The translations under genes and the position numbers were made by a program. Positions 8,539 to 17,934 of a stretch of DNA of 64,000 nt are shown one piece after another (the stretch's first letter is position 1; every line of letters begins with the position of its first letter). The notes beneath the pieces are model-generated. The model saw only the letters and a list, made by a program, of their open reading frames with translations, did no database searches and was not told the origin of the DNA. The DNA is from Acidobacteriota bacterium (lineage in GTDB: Bacteria > Acidobacteriota > Terriglobia > Terriglobales > Acidobacteriaceae), in the NCBI GenBank assembly GCA_021792135.1, contig JAJYVF010000006.1, positions 116,850 through 180,849 of the forward strand, in the 5' to 3' direction.

Positions 8539-10473
8539 TTGAAAAGCGATCACCCTTTTTCCCGCAGAGAATTCCTGAACTCCGCCGCTGCCGCGGGTGG
8601 ATTATTTCTTCTCCCGCGCCACCTGCACGCCCTGCAGGATGCGGTCGACGACGTTCCCGTCAGCGCCAACCGCACCGGCTACGAAAAGGTCTTCTGGAAA
8701 TACCGGGATTTCCCGATGACCCAGGTGCGCATGCGCGACGGCCTGCTCAGGACTGCGCTGGAGATCAATCGCGACTATCTCTTCCTCGTCCCCAATGATC
8801 GCCTCGCGCACATGTTCCGCGTCACCGCCGGCCTGCCCTCAACCGCAGAGCCGCTCGGCGGGTGGGAGGCCCCTGACTGCGAACTGCGCGGCCATTTTGC
8901 CGGCGGCCACTACCTCTCCGCGTGCGCGCTCCTGTACGCCTCCACCGGCGACGAGAAGATCAAAGAAAAGGGGGATGCACTGGTTGCCGAACTAGCCAAA
9001 TGCCAGCAGCCCGACGGTTATCTCGGCGCCTATCCCGCCAGCTTTTACGGCCGCCTCCGCAATTTCCAGAAGGTCTGGGCGCCCTTTTACACTTACCACA
9101 AGATCATGGCCGGCCATCTCGCTATGTACGTTCACTGCGGTAACGAGCAGGCGCTGCAGACGTGTGAGCGTATGGCCGACTGGGCCGTCAACTACACCCG
9201 GCCCATCCCCGACGAACAATGGCAGCGCATGCTGCTCGTCGAGCAGGGCGGGATGAACGAAGTGTCGTTCAATCTTTACGCCGTCACCGGAAAAGAAAAG
9301 TACCGGGACCTCGGTTTTCGCTTCGAGCACAAGCGCTTCTTCGATCCTCTGGCCGCGCACCAGGACCAGCTCGGCGGCAATCACGCCAATACGAATATCC
9401 CCAAGGTCATCGGCGCGGCGCGCGGCTATGAACTTACCGGTGACGAGCGCTACCGCACCATCGCCGACTTCTTCTGGCACGCGGTGACCACCAGCCATGC
9501 CTTCGCTACCGGCGGCACCAGCGACGGTGAATTCTGGCACCCGGTGGGCACCCTGGCGCACCACCTCGGTCCCGATGCGGAAGAATGCTGCTGCAGTTAC
9601 AACATGATGAAGCTTTCCCGCCACCTCTACGGCTGGATCGGCGATCCGCGCATCTTCGACTACTACGAGCGCCTCATGTTCAATGTCCGCCTCGGCACGC
9701 AGGATCCGAAGGGCATGCTTATGTACTACGTCTCGCTCAAACCCGGCTACTGGAAGACCTTCGGCACGCCCTTCGATTCGTTCTGGTGCTGCACCGGGAC
9801 CGGGATCGAGGAATATTCAAAGGTCAACGATTCAATCTACTTCCAGGACGACGGGAATCTCTACGTGAACCTTTTCGCCGGCTCCGAACTTCAGTGGCCG
9901 GAGAAGGGCCTCACCGTCATCCAGGACACCCGGTTTCCTGTGGAGGAGGGAACCACCCTAACCATCAAAGCCCAGCGGCCCACGGTGCTGGGCATCCGCG
10001 TGCGCATCCCTTACTGGGCGACCCGGGATGTGTCGTTCCGCATTAACGGCCGCAGGCACCGCGTGCATGCCGAGCCCGCAACCTATACCACCCTGCACCG
10101 CACCTGGCGCGACGGCGACAGGATCGAGGTGAGCCTGCCCATGTCTCTCCATGTCTGCCCGACGCCCGACGACCCCACAGTGCAGGCAGTGATGTATGGT
10201 CCGCTGGTTCTGGCGGGCGACATGGGACGCGATGGTCTCAGCAACTCACGGATCTATGGCCACTACGGTCCGCAGGACAACCACCGCGATTACCCGATGC
10301 CCGAGCTTGCTACCGCCTCGGGACTGGGCAGCGTTGCCGTTCGCCGCGTTTCCGGCGAAGAGTTGCGCTTTGAAACCATCGGCCAACCGACCTCGATGCA
10401 GCTGAAGCCGCTGTATCAGGTTGCGGACGAGCGCTACACCGCCTACTGGAAAAATCAGCGGAAGACCACATAG
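8539..10473 (+). CDS. GH146/GH127-type glycosidase, Tat-exported
   Basis: The 644-residue protein has a Tat signal (SRREFLNSAAAAGG) and then GGWEAPDCELRGHFAGGHYLSA, a segment typical of the GH146-like branch of beta-L-arabinofuranosidases. The metal site reads EECCCSYNMMKL (Glu348/349, Cys350-352), and the nucleophile region reads FWCCTGTG (Cys417-Cys418). The start is a TTG with AGGAGA six bases upstream; no in-frame ATG fits the signal peptide better. It follows the previous glycosidase on the same strand and probably shares its transcript. Of the three relatives it is the most diverged from the one at 4143-6206, suggesting complementary substrates. Confidence 0.83.
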   Translation: MKSDHPFSRREFLNSAAAAGGLFLLPRHLHALQDAVDDVPVSANRTGYEKVFWKYRDFPMTQVRMRDGLLRTALEINRDYLFLVPNDRLAHMFRVTAGLPSTAEPLGGWEAPDCELRGHFAGGHYLSACALLYASTGDEKIKEKGDALVAELAKCQQPDGYLGAYPASFYGRLRNFQKVWAPFYTYHKIMAGHLAMYVHCGNEQALQTCERMADWAVNYTRPIPDEQWQRMLLVEQGGMNEVSFNLYAVTGKEKYRDLGFRFEHKRFFDPLAAHQDQLGGNHANTNIPKVIGAARGYELTGDERYRTIADFFWHAVTTSHAFATGGTSDGEFWHPVGTLAHHLGPDAEECCCSYNMMKLSRHLYGWIGDPRIFDYYERLMFNVRLGTQDPKGMLMYYVSLKPGYWKTFGTPFDSFWCCTGTGIEEYSKVNDSIYFQDDGNLYVNLFAGSELQWPEKGLTVIQDTRFPVEEGTTLTIKAQRPTVLGIRVRIPYWATRDVSFRINGRRHRVHAEPATYTTLHRTWRDGDRIEVSLPMSLHVCPTPDDPTVQAVMYGPLVLAGDMGRDGLSNSRIYGHYGPQDNHRDYPMPELATASGLGSVAVRRVSGEELRFETIGQPTSMQLKPLYQVADERYTAYWKNQRKTT

Positions 10474-10486
10474 CGCAGCGGTTGGA

Positions 10487-10506
10487 GGCCCGCAACCGCG
10501 CGGGCC
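10487..10506. terminator. GC-rich hairpin between convergent genes
   Basis: GGCCCGC at 10487-10493 pairs with GCGGGCC at 10500-10506 across a six-base loop, between the stops of the glycosidase and the exporter. There is no good T-run on either strand, so this is only a possible terminator. Confidence 0.35.
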
Positions 10507-10508
10507 CC

Positions 10509-11429
10509 TTATATGTGGATCCATCCACGAAGAATCAGGAAGAGCGAAGCGCTGGCCACCACAACCCAAAGCAGGACGCCCTGAATCATCGGACGAGCAC
10601 CCGCATCTCTCACTGTTGCTCGCGTGATGCCGGTGCCGATCAGGAACAATGTGACGGCGAGTCCGAGGCGGCCAAGGCGAGCCAGTTGCAGGTACTCCGG
10701 TTGCAGGCCGGGGAGGAGACTGGCGAACAGCACCGCGATGCAGAAGATGAGGATGAACCAGGGTAGCTGAATCCGCGCGCGGCTGCGATGCACGATCGCA
10801 GTGCCCAGCGAAACCGGGACAATCCACAGGGCGCGGGCCAGCTTTACCGTCGTGGCAATCGCCAGTGCCACCGCTCCGTAACGAGCCGCAGCTCCCACTA
10901 CGGAACTTGTATCGTGAATCGCCAGCGCCGACCACAACCCAAACTGTGTCTGCGACAGGTGCAGCGCATGACCGATCGCAGGGAAAATGAAGAGCGCTAT
11001 CGAGTTCAGCACGAACACCGTGCCAAGGGAAACGGCCATCGCCTCTTCGGTGGCATTCGTCACCGGAGCGAGCGCGGCGATGGCGCTGCCGCCGCAGATC
11101 GCGGTTCCGGCGGAAATCAGAAAGCCGGGCGTCCTGCCGACCCGCAGAAGAACCGCCAGCGTCATCCCCAGCAGCATCGCGAAGGTGATGCCCAGAGCGG
11201 TGTAGAGGAATCCGGAGCGGCCCACGCGCACAACCTCGGCGAAGTTCATCCCAAAGCCCAGGCACACCACCGAAGCCTGAAGCAGGAATTTCGACAGCCG
11301 CCGCGCTTCCAGATGATAGCCGTGCGCGACCGTCAGGCCGTAGGCCAGTCCCGCCGCCAGCGCCAGCGGAGGCGACAGAATCCCGCTGGCGGCGAGAATG
11401 ATTCCCAGAAAGAAGAGGTTCTTCGTCAT
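10509..11429 (-). CDS. YeiH/UPF0324-family membrane protein, putative sulfate-type exporter
   Basis: The ~306-residue protein has about nine or ten transmembrane helices with the family's conserved loops ICGGSAIAALAP and AIHDTSSVVGAA. The family is labelled putative sulfate exporter, but transport activity is poorly characterised. I chose the ATG of MTKNLFF; a TTG seven codons upstream at 11450 is the alternative. It lies directly downstream of a LysR-type regulator on the same strand. In enterobacteria the relative yeiH is likewise beside the LysR gene yeiE, supporting a regulator-target pair. It converges on the GH146-type gene. Confidence 0.82.
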   Translation of the reverse strand: MTKNLFFLGIILAASGILSPPLALAAGLAYGLTVAHGYHLEARRLSKFLLQASVVCLGFGMNFAEVVRVGRSGFLYTALGITFAMLLGMTLAVLLRVGRTPGFLISAGTAICGGSAIAALAPVTNATEEAMAVSLGTVFVLNSIALFIFPAIGHALHLSQTQFGLWSALAIHDTSSVVGAAARYGAVALAIATTVKLARALWIVPVSLGTAIVHRSRARIQLPWFILIFCIAVLFASLLPGLQPEYLQLARLGRLGLAVTLFLIGTGITRATVRDAGARPMIQGVLLWVVVASASLFLILRGWIHI

Positions 11430-11495
11430 GGATCTATGGTGGTCCGGCAAGGGATCACCGTCCAGACGGAATATTCAAAGGGTGATAAGTTCCGC

Positions 11496-12404
11496 TTATC
11501 GCAGGTGCATCATCGTTCCCGCCGCCAGGGCGAACCGCTCAAAGGCCCCCGGCGGTCCTTCCAGCGCGGGACCCAGGTGCCGGATCAGGCTCATATCGCG
11601 GCGAATATCCAGGCCCTCGACCGGAATCACGCGAACCGTTCCCAGACGCAGCTCCTTGCGGATGGCCCACTCCGAGACAAAACCCACACCCAGCCCGGCC
11701 TCGACGGCCGAAATGATGGCCACGATGGAGTCAAGATTCATGGCAATGTGCAGGTCCTTCTGGCGAACCCCCGCATGGCGCAATGCCATTTCCACCACCC
11801 GCCGCGAACCGGAGCCCCGCTCACGCATCAGCAGGGGAGCTTCCGCGAGCGCGCTCAAAGGAATGGCCACCTTCTCCGGCCATGGGTAACGGCGTCCGGC
11901 GATCAGCACGATGCGGTCCTCGCACAGACGCTGGCGAAACACCTCGCGGCTGGATACGGGACCCTCGATCAGTCCCAGCTCAACCTGCCCATTCTTTAGA
12001 GCCGTAACGATCTGCTCGGTGTTGCCGCTCTTCAGCGCGAGCCGAACCTGCGGATGCTGCTGCAGAAAGGGGCCGAGCAATCGCGGAAGGATATACTGCG
12101 CGACGGTCTGCGAAGCACCCAGGCGAAGCTCCCCGGCGATCTCGCCGCGTGTACGCTCGAGCGCCGCCAGCGCTTCCTCCGCCAGCCGGGCGCCCCTCCG
12201 CGCGTACTGCAGCAGCACAGTCCCGGCATCGGTGAGCTGAATCCCGCCCTGTCCCCGGTCGAAGAGCCTGTATCCCAGTTCTTCTTCGAGCGCGTGAATC
12301 TGCTGGCTGACGGCAGGCTGGCTGAGATGCAGCCGCTCGGCGGCACGGCGGAAACTGGATTCCTCCGCCACCATGCGGAAAACCTTCAGCCGGAAGTTCT
12401 CCAT
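11496..12404 (-). CDS. LysR-type transcriptional regulator (YeiE-like)
   Basis: The 302-residue protein has an N-terminal winged helix-turn-helix (residues 1-60, with SFRRAAERLHLSQPAVSQQI) and a C-terminal periplasmic-binding-protein-like effector domain. LysR proteins bind DNA as tetramers and usually activate a neighbouring gene when an effector binds. Its closest genomic partner is the YeiH-type exporter 66 bases downstream on the same strand; the EmrE-like genes lie upstream. In Escherichia coli YeiE is linked to yeiH and responds to sulfite. Applying that effector here is inference. Confidence 0.88.
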   Translation of the reverse strand: MENFRLKVFRMVAEESSFRRAAERLHLSQPAVSQQIHALEEELGYRLFDRGQGGIQLTDAGTVLLQYARRGARLAEEALAALERTRGEIAGELRLGASQTVAQYILPRLLGPFLQQHPQVRLALKSGNTEQIVTALKNGQVELGLIEGPVSSREVFRQRLCEDRIVLIAGRRYPWPEKVAIPLSALAEAPLLMRERGSGSRRVVEMALRHAGVRQKDLHIAMNLDSIVAIISAVEAGLGVGFVSEWAIRKELRLGTVRVIPVEGLDIRRDMSLIRHLGPALEGPPGAFERFALAAGTMMHLR

Positions 12405-12419
12405 CCTCGGCCCTGGCGG

Positions 12420-12794
12420 CTAACCCTTGCCAAGAACTACCAGCGTAACGCCGAGGGCAACCAGCAGCACTCCGATCCATCGACGCGGGCCGACATGTTC
12501 GTGCAGGAAAATCACGCCCCCGAAGGCGCCGGCCACGTAGCTCAGGGCGGTCACCGGAACGACAAAGCTGACGTTGTAGATGGAAAGGGCGCCCAGAAGT
12601 GCGAAGAAGGCAAGGGTCATCATGCCGATCCCGGCCCACATAAACGGCTGGCGGATGGCGCGGAGGATCACCCTCAGGATCTCTGCCGGGTGGAAGCTGG
12701 CCGCCTCACCCACGCTCTTCATGGCCCGCGAGACGCAGAGTTCGCCGCCCGTCCCGGCGGCAACGATCAGGGTAAACAGAATGAAATCGCGCAA
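12420..12794 (-). CDS. Small EamA/EmrE-like transporter subunit
   Basis: The 124-residue protein has four predicted transmembrane helices and the EamA/small multidrug resistance pattern, including the helix-4 ending IGVLLVALGVTLV after GPRRW. It is one of two adjacent half-size proteins separated by six bases, the layout of heterodimeric EmrE-type or ArnE/ArnF-type flippases. The nearby envelope glycosyltransferases (one ArnT-like) make a lipid-linked sugar flippase role attractive, but that is inference. The LysR gene begins 15 bases after its stop. Confidence 0.72.
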   Translation of the reverse strand: MRDFILFTLIVAAGTGGELCVSRAMKSVGEAASFHPAEILRVILRAIRQPFMWAGIGMMTLAFFALLGALSIYNVSFVVPVTALSYVAGAFGGVIFLHEHVGPRRWIGVLLVALGVTLVVLGKG

Positions 12795-12800
12795 CCTGGT

Positions 12801-13247
12801 TTACCCCGCCGTCTTTCGGGTTGTCGTCCGGGGAGCGGTATGGCTGACGACGAATACCCCCAGACAGATGATGGCGATTCCCGCCCAGCGCAGCGGAGAA
12901 ACTCTCTCGCCAAGAATCAGCCAGCTGAGCAGCGCCACAACCCCATAGGCCAGCGATGATGCGGGCTGCACGAAACTGTAGTCTGCCCACGAGAGCGCAA
13001 GCATGTAGGAGACAAAAAACGCAATCAGCGAGGCAATCCCAAGCCAGATGGATGCCGATGAGAAAACCCGAAGGCCGGTATGCAGCAGTTGCGAAGCAGG
13101 CCAGAGCGCCAGGGAGCCGATATGCTTCATTCCCCTGCCGAGCAGAACGTTGCCAAACGGCCCGGCAATAATCATCACGAAGATCATCAGAAAGGTCTTC
13201 AGGCGCAGAGGTTTGTGGTGACTCGCGGTCGGGATGTCCCGGCTCAT
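12801..13247 (-). CDS. Small EamA/EmrE-like transporter subunit, partner of the next gene
   Basis: The ~148-residue protein has four hydrophobic helices after a basic N-terminus and the EamA signature SWADYSFVQPASSLAYGVVALLS region followed by GERVSPLRWAGI. Helix 1 contains GNVLLGRGMKH, resembling the first helix of EmrE-type proteins. The ATG at 13247 was chosen; a GTG at 13262 would add five residues. It is immediately upstream of a second half-size relative, so the two probably form a heterodimer. It is divergent from the GT21 gene at 13559. Confidence 0.7.
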   Translation of the reverse strand: MSRDIPTASHHKPLRLKTFLMIFVMIIAGPFGNVLLGRGMKHIGSLALWPASQLLHTGLRVFSSASIWLGIASLIAFFVSYMLALSWADYSFVQPASSLAYGVVALLSWLILGERVSPLRWAGIAIICLGVFVVSHTAPRTTTRKTAG

Positions 13248-13558
13248 CTGCTCTGTGGGCACAGCTTTATTCTATAGAACCCAATGTTGGCACCATTCCG
13301 GGCGGCCCGATGACAGCAGACCGGGCAAACAAAACCTGATTCAGCGGCGCTCCGGGTTGCCGGATCCTGACGGGACCTGAGATTGCGAATCGGCAGAGAC
13401 TCCACGGAAGAACAAGTCCGGATCTGGGTACAGGATGCAGGTAGTCCAGGCTACGGATCAGCGGCTCAGGTTCTCGCTGGGAGTGCGCGCTTTGTGTGGT
13501 ATTCTGACCAGACTGCATCTTAGCAGTGTGTCTCTTGCGCTCCTGATCACTCTTCTCA
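13248..13558. promoter_or_regulatory. Divergent intergenic region, transporter pair / GT21
   Basis: No gene is supported in these ~310 bases. A minus-strand TATAGAAT box lies just before the transporter start. Clear -35 boxes were not found by eye. Promoters for both directions are expected here. Confidence 0.35.
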
Positions 13559-14719
13559 ATGCGAACAGCTCTCCTGGCATTAGCCGCGATTCCCTTTGTT
13601 TACTATGGGATTGCACTTTTTAGCTGCCTGCGCTTCTTTCTGACTGCCAGGCTGAAAGCCAACGAGTTTTTGCCCCCCATCAGCAATCTGAAGCCGGTAC
13701 GGGGGCTCGATCCGGACGCCTACGAAAATTTTGCGAGCTTCTGCCGGCAGGATTATCCAAATTACGAAATCCTCTTCTGCGTTAGCGACCTGAACGATCC
13801 CGCGCTTCCGGTTCTTCAACAACTCAGGGCAGATTTCCCCCGGAAGCGCATCCGCATCATCATTGGCTCCGGCCGCGAGGCCGCCAATGACAAAGTAGCC
13901 AAGCTGGCGCGTCTGACCGAGGAAGCTTCCTGCGAGCATCTGGTGATCAGCGACAGCGATGTCCGCGTTGAGCCTGACTATCTGCGTCGCATTGTCGCCC
14001 CCATGGCCAACCCAGGCACCGGCGCTGTGACCTGTTTCTATGTTCCTATTGAAGAGCGAACCTGGGTGCAGAAGCTGCAGGATATCGGTATGCTGTCGGA
14101 TTTTTATCCCGGCATCCTGGTGGCAAAACAGCTCGACGGCGTGAAATTCGCTCTCGGTCCGACCATCTGCACAACCCGGAGTCATCTCCGTGAATTTGGC
14201 GGTTATGCCGCCATTGAGAACATGCCCGCTGACGATCTGCTGGTCGGGCGGCTGATAGCGGAGCAGGGACATGAGGTGGTTCTGCTGCCCTACTCTGTAT
14301 CGACGGTGCCGGATTACAACTCCCTGCATGAGTTGTTTTCCAAGCGTCTGCGCTGGATCACCGTCATGCGTCACATGCGGCCCTGGGGACATGCCGGGCT
14401 GATCTTTACCCTGGGATTGCCCTGGTGCCTGCTGGCGGTCGCAGCCGATCCGACGGGCGCAGTTGCTGCCGGGTACCTTGGAACCTACCTGCTGGTTCGC
14501 TCGGCGATGACGCTGGTTGTGGGCTCGAAAGGACTGAGGCAGCGCGGCCTTCTGGCGAAACTCGCTCTGATCCCCCTCTGGGATGCCATGGCCACCCTTA
14601 TCTGGCTGGCGAGCTTTACCCGCCGGTCGATTCGTTGGCGCGGCCAGGACTACTTCATCGTCAATGGGGAACTGGTTCCTGCCAGAGCCGCCGAGTCGAT
14701 TTCCGCCGTCCGGGCCTGA
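13559..14719 (+). CDS. hpnI: GT21-family glycosyltransferase (HpnI / ceramide glucosyltransferase type)
   Basis: The 386-residue protein has an N-terminal membrane anchor (residues 4-28), a GT-A domain and two or three C-terminal membrane helices. The GT21 acidic residues are present: Asp in FCVSDLND near 77, the DSD motif at 132-134, PADD near 224-226, and KRLRW near 262-266. Relatives transfer a sugar from a UDP donor to a membrane lipid: ceramide in eukaryotes, or diplopterol-derived or other lipids with HpnI. The opening LKPVRGLDPDAYENFASFC is typical of HpnI. No other hopanoid genes are visible in the window, so the acceptor is uncertain. It converges on an sqdB gene. Confidence 0.78.
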   Translation: MRTALLALAAIPFVYYGIALFSCLRFFLTARLKANEFLPPISNLKPVRGLDPDAYENFASFCRQDYPNYEILFCVSDLNDPALPVLQQLRADFPRKRIRIIIGSGREAANDKVAKLARLTEEASCEHLVISDSDVRVEPDYLRRIVAPMANPGTGAVTCFYVPIEERTWVQKLQDIGMLSDFYPGILVAKQLDGVKFALGPTICTTRSHLREFGGYAAIENMPADDLLVGRLIAEQGHEVVLLPYSVSTVPDYNSLHELFSKRLRWITVMRHMRPWGHAGLIFTLGLPWCLLAVAADPTGAVAAGYLGTYLLVRSAMTLVVGSKGLRQRGLLAKLALIPLWDAMATLIWLASFTRRSIRWRGQDYFIVNGELVPARAAESISAVRA

Positions 14720-14763
14720 GGGACCGCCTCAGGCCGCGTGCAGGAGCTTCCATTTTCGGAAGC
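14713..14763. terminator. Double hairpin between convergent hpnI and sqdB
   Basis: A nine-base perfect stem (14713-14721 with 14727-14735, five-base loop) overlaps the hpnI stop. A second stem, GCTTCC/GGAAGC (14746-14751 with 14758-14763), follows. Their position between convergent genes suggests bidirectional termination, although T-runs are short. Confidence 0.5.
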
Positions 14764-14773
14764 CCCACTTTAG

Positions 14774-16063
<1,290 letters not shown>

Positions 16064-16074
16064 TCAAAAAAATC

Positions 16075-17934
16075 TCAGGAAGTTCCCGCAGCCCCCGTGG
16101 GGTGATTGGTCAGCAGAAACTTGCCGCCGCTTTCACGTACCTGGATCAGCTGATCCTTCCCGACCACGGCATCGAGATGATCGAGCTGATCCTCCTTTGC
16201 GAAGATATAGTACCGTGCCGTTCCCTGCCACAGTTGTTTGAACTGGGCATCGTCGATGAACGGATCGGCGGAGGTCGGAGCATAGGATCCATAAACCAGA
16301 TTGAAGAACCGGCCGTTGAGCAGCAGCGCCGGCCTGTCGGTATAAAAGAACACCGACGAAAAGTAGTAGTAGTGGTGGTCGATGATCAGGTTGCCCCGCG
16401 GGGAGCGGTCCAGCGCTGCGACCAGCGGCCGGGAGGAGAGATAAGGATCGAAGGTGACCATTGCCAGCCGCGCGGCATGAAAAAAGACGACCATCATCAC
16501 CGCAATCAGAACGTAAGCGCTCCTGCGCGCGGCGCGCAGCGTACCGACGACGCCGATCAGGAATGCCGCAGCAGCGATCCCCAGCGGCACACGAAGATAG
16601 GCGAATGAATCGAGAGTCAGATCTTCCATGTGCCCCAGCGAAAGCTTATAGGCCCTGGGGTGGTAGCTCAGCGCATTCGAAATATCGCCCGGGGTGGGCA
16701 CATGGCGCACAGCCACGAGGATGCAGATCGCCGCCAATGCGCAGACCGCGCAGATACCCGTGAGAACCCGCGTTCCGATGCGCACCGCCCGCCCGCCTTC
16801 CGCGATGGCCGATCCGATGAGCAGCGCCGCGGCCGGATAGATCGGCATCGAGTAGTACTCCTGGGTCGTCGAGAACGTGAAGAAGATCATCACGAACCCG
16901 ATGCAGCAGAGCGCCATGAGCCGTGTCCTGCCGGCGCGGTCCGCCGGCCGGTAAGACAGCTTCGCGGTCGCAGGCAGATAAACGCTCCAGGGAAAGAGCC
17001 AGATCAGGTTGAAGAGCCAGAAATACAGCCGCGGGACGGTAGCGTAGTCGCGGGGATAGCGAAGGTTCAGGAAGCGAAGCAGCTGCTCGTTGATAAAGAA
17101 GAACCACCAGAAGCCGTGGTACTGCCCGGGGATGCTCTTCATCGTGAAGCTGAAGTACGGAGGATTGCGGAGGGTGGCGAGGATGTGCCAGGGAGCGGCG
17201 AGCAGCAGAATGATGGCCAGAGAACTGAAGGGCCTCAGCCGTCTCCAGGTGCGCCGCTCAAACAACTGGTGCGTAATCAGCAGGTAGATGATGGCGGCAC
17301 CGATCGGGAACACCACGCCGATCAGGCTCTTCAGCAGTAATCCGGCCGCCATGCTCGCTGCGGTGATGGCCATCCAGAGGCCTGGATGCCGTTCCTCGTC
17401 ATCCAGAGCCCTCAGGATTCCCCAGAGCGCCAGGGCGATCGACAGGGTGATCATCACATCCGGAAGCAGGATGCGGGTGAAGAGGAAGAGGCCGATGCAG
17501 GTGGCCATGCACAGCCCTGCGTAGAATCCGGCTCGCCGGCCAAAGGCCCAAAGCCCGAAAGCCGCGGTGATGATGCAGAGCGCGACGGCAGAGAGAGCCA
17601 CCGGCAGGCGCGCCGCCCAGTCATGAGGGCCGAAGACCTTGTAGGAGCCCGCCACCATCCAGTAGATCAGCGGCGGCTTTTCGAGATACGGCACTCCGTC
17701 CAGCCGGGCGGTCACCCAGTCGCCGGAACTCAGCATATTGCGCGCAATCTGAGCCTGGACGGCATCGACATCATCCATCAGCGAGGGCGGAGAGATAATG
17801 CAGCCGAGATAGATGGCCGCCGCGAACAACCCAACCAGCAGGAAGATTCGGCGAGGGCTCAGAATCCGATCGCGAGTGCCTGCTTTGTCGACTGCTGGCT
17901 CGGTAGTGAGCAGATATTCCATCGCTTCATCCAA
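16075..17934 (-). CDS. ArnT-like GT83/PMT-family glycosyltransferase
   Basis: The 619-residue protein has about twelve membrane helices. The first periplasmic loop carries the conserved Asp pair in SLMDDVDAVQAQIARNMLSSGDW, followed by YLEKPPLIYW, both hallmarks of ArnT-like enzymes. These move a sugar from an undecaprenyl carrier to lipid A or a similar acceptor on the periplasmic side. Its start overlaps the end of the amidotransferase gene by about 76 bases, so translation is probably coupled; a later Met four residues in is possible. Position between sqdB and asnB-like genes links it to a dedicated glycolipid pathway. Confidence 0.83.
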   Translation of the reverse strand: MDEAMEYLLTTEPAVDKAGTRDRILSPRRIFLLVGLFAAAIYLGCIISPPSLMDDVDAVQAQIARNMLSSGDWVTARLDGVPYLEKPPLIYWMVAGSYKVFGPHDWAARLPVALSAVALCIITAAFGLWAFGRRAGFYAGLCMATCIGLFLFTRILLPDVMITLSIALALWGILRALDDEERHPGLWMAITAASMAAGLLLKSLIGVVFPIGAAIIYLLITHQLFERRTWRRLRPFSSLAIILLLAAPWHILATLRNPPYFSFTMKSIPGQYHGFWWFFFINEQLLRFLNLRYPRDYATVPRLYFWLFNLIWLFPWSVYLPATAKLSYRPADRAGRTRLMALCCIGFVMIFFTFSTTQEYYSMPIYPAAALLIGSAIAEGGRAVRIGTRVLTGICAVCALAAICILVAVRHVPTPGDISNALSYHPRAYKLSLGHMEDLTLDSFAYLRVPLGIAAAAFLIGVVGTLRAARRSAYVLIAVMMVVFFHAARLAMVTFDPYLSSRPLVAALDRSPRGNLIIDHHYYYFSSVFFYTDRPALLLNGRFFNLVYGSYAPTSADPFIDDAQFKQLWQGTARYYIFAKEDQLDHLDAVVGKDQLIQVRESGGKFLLTNHPTGAAGTS

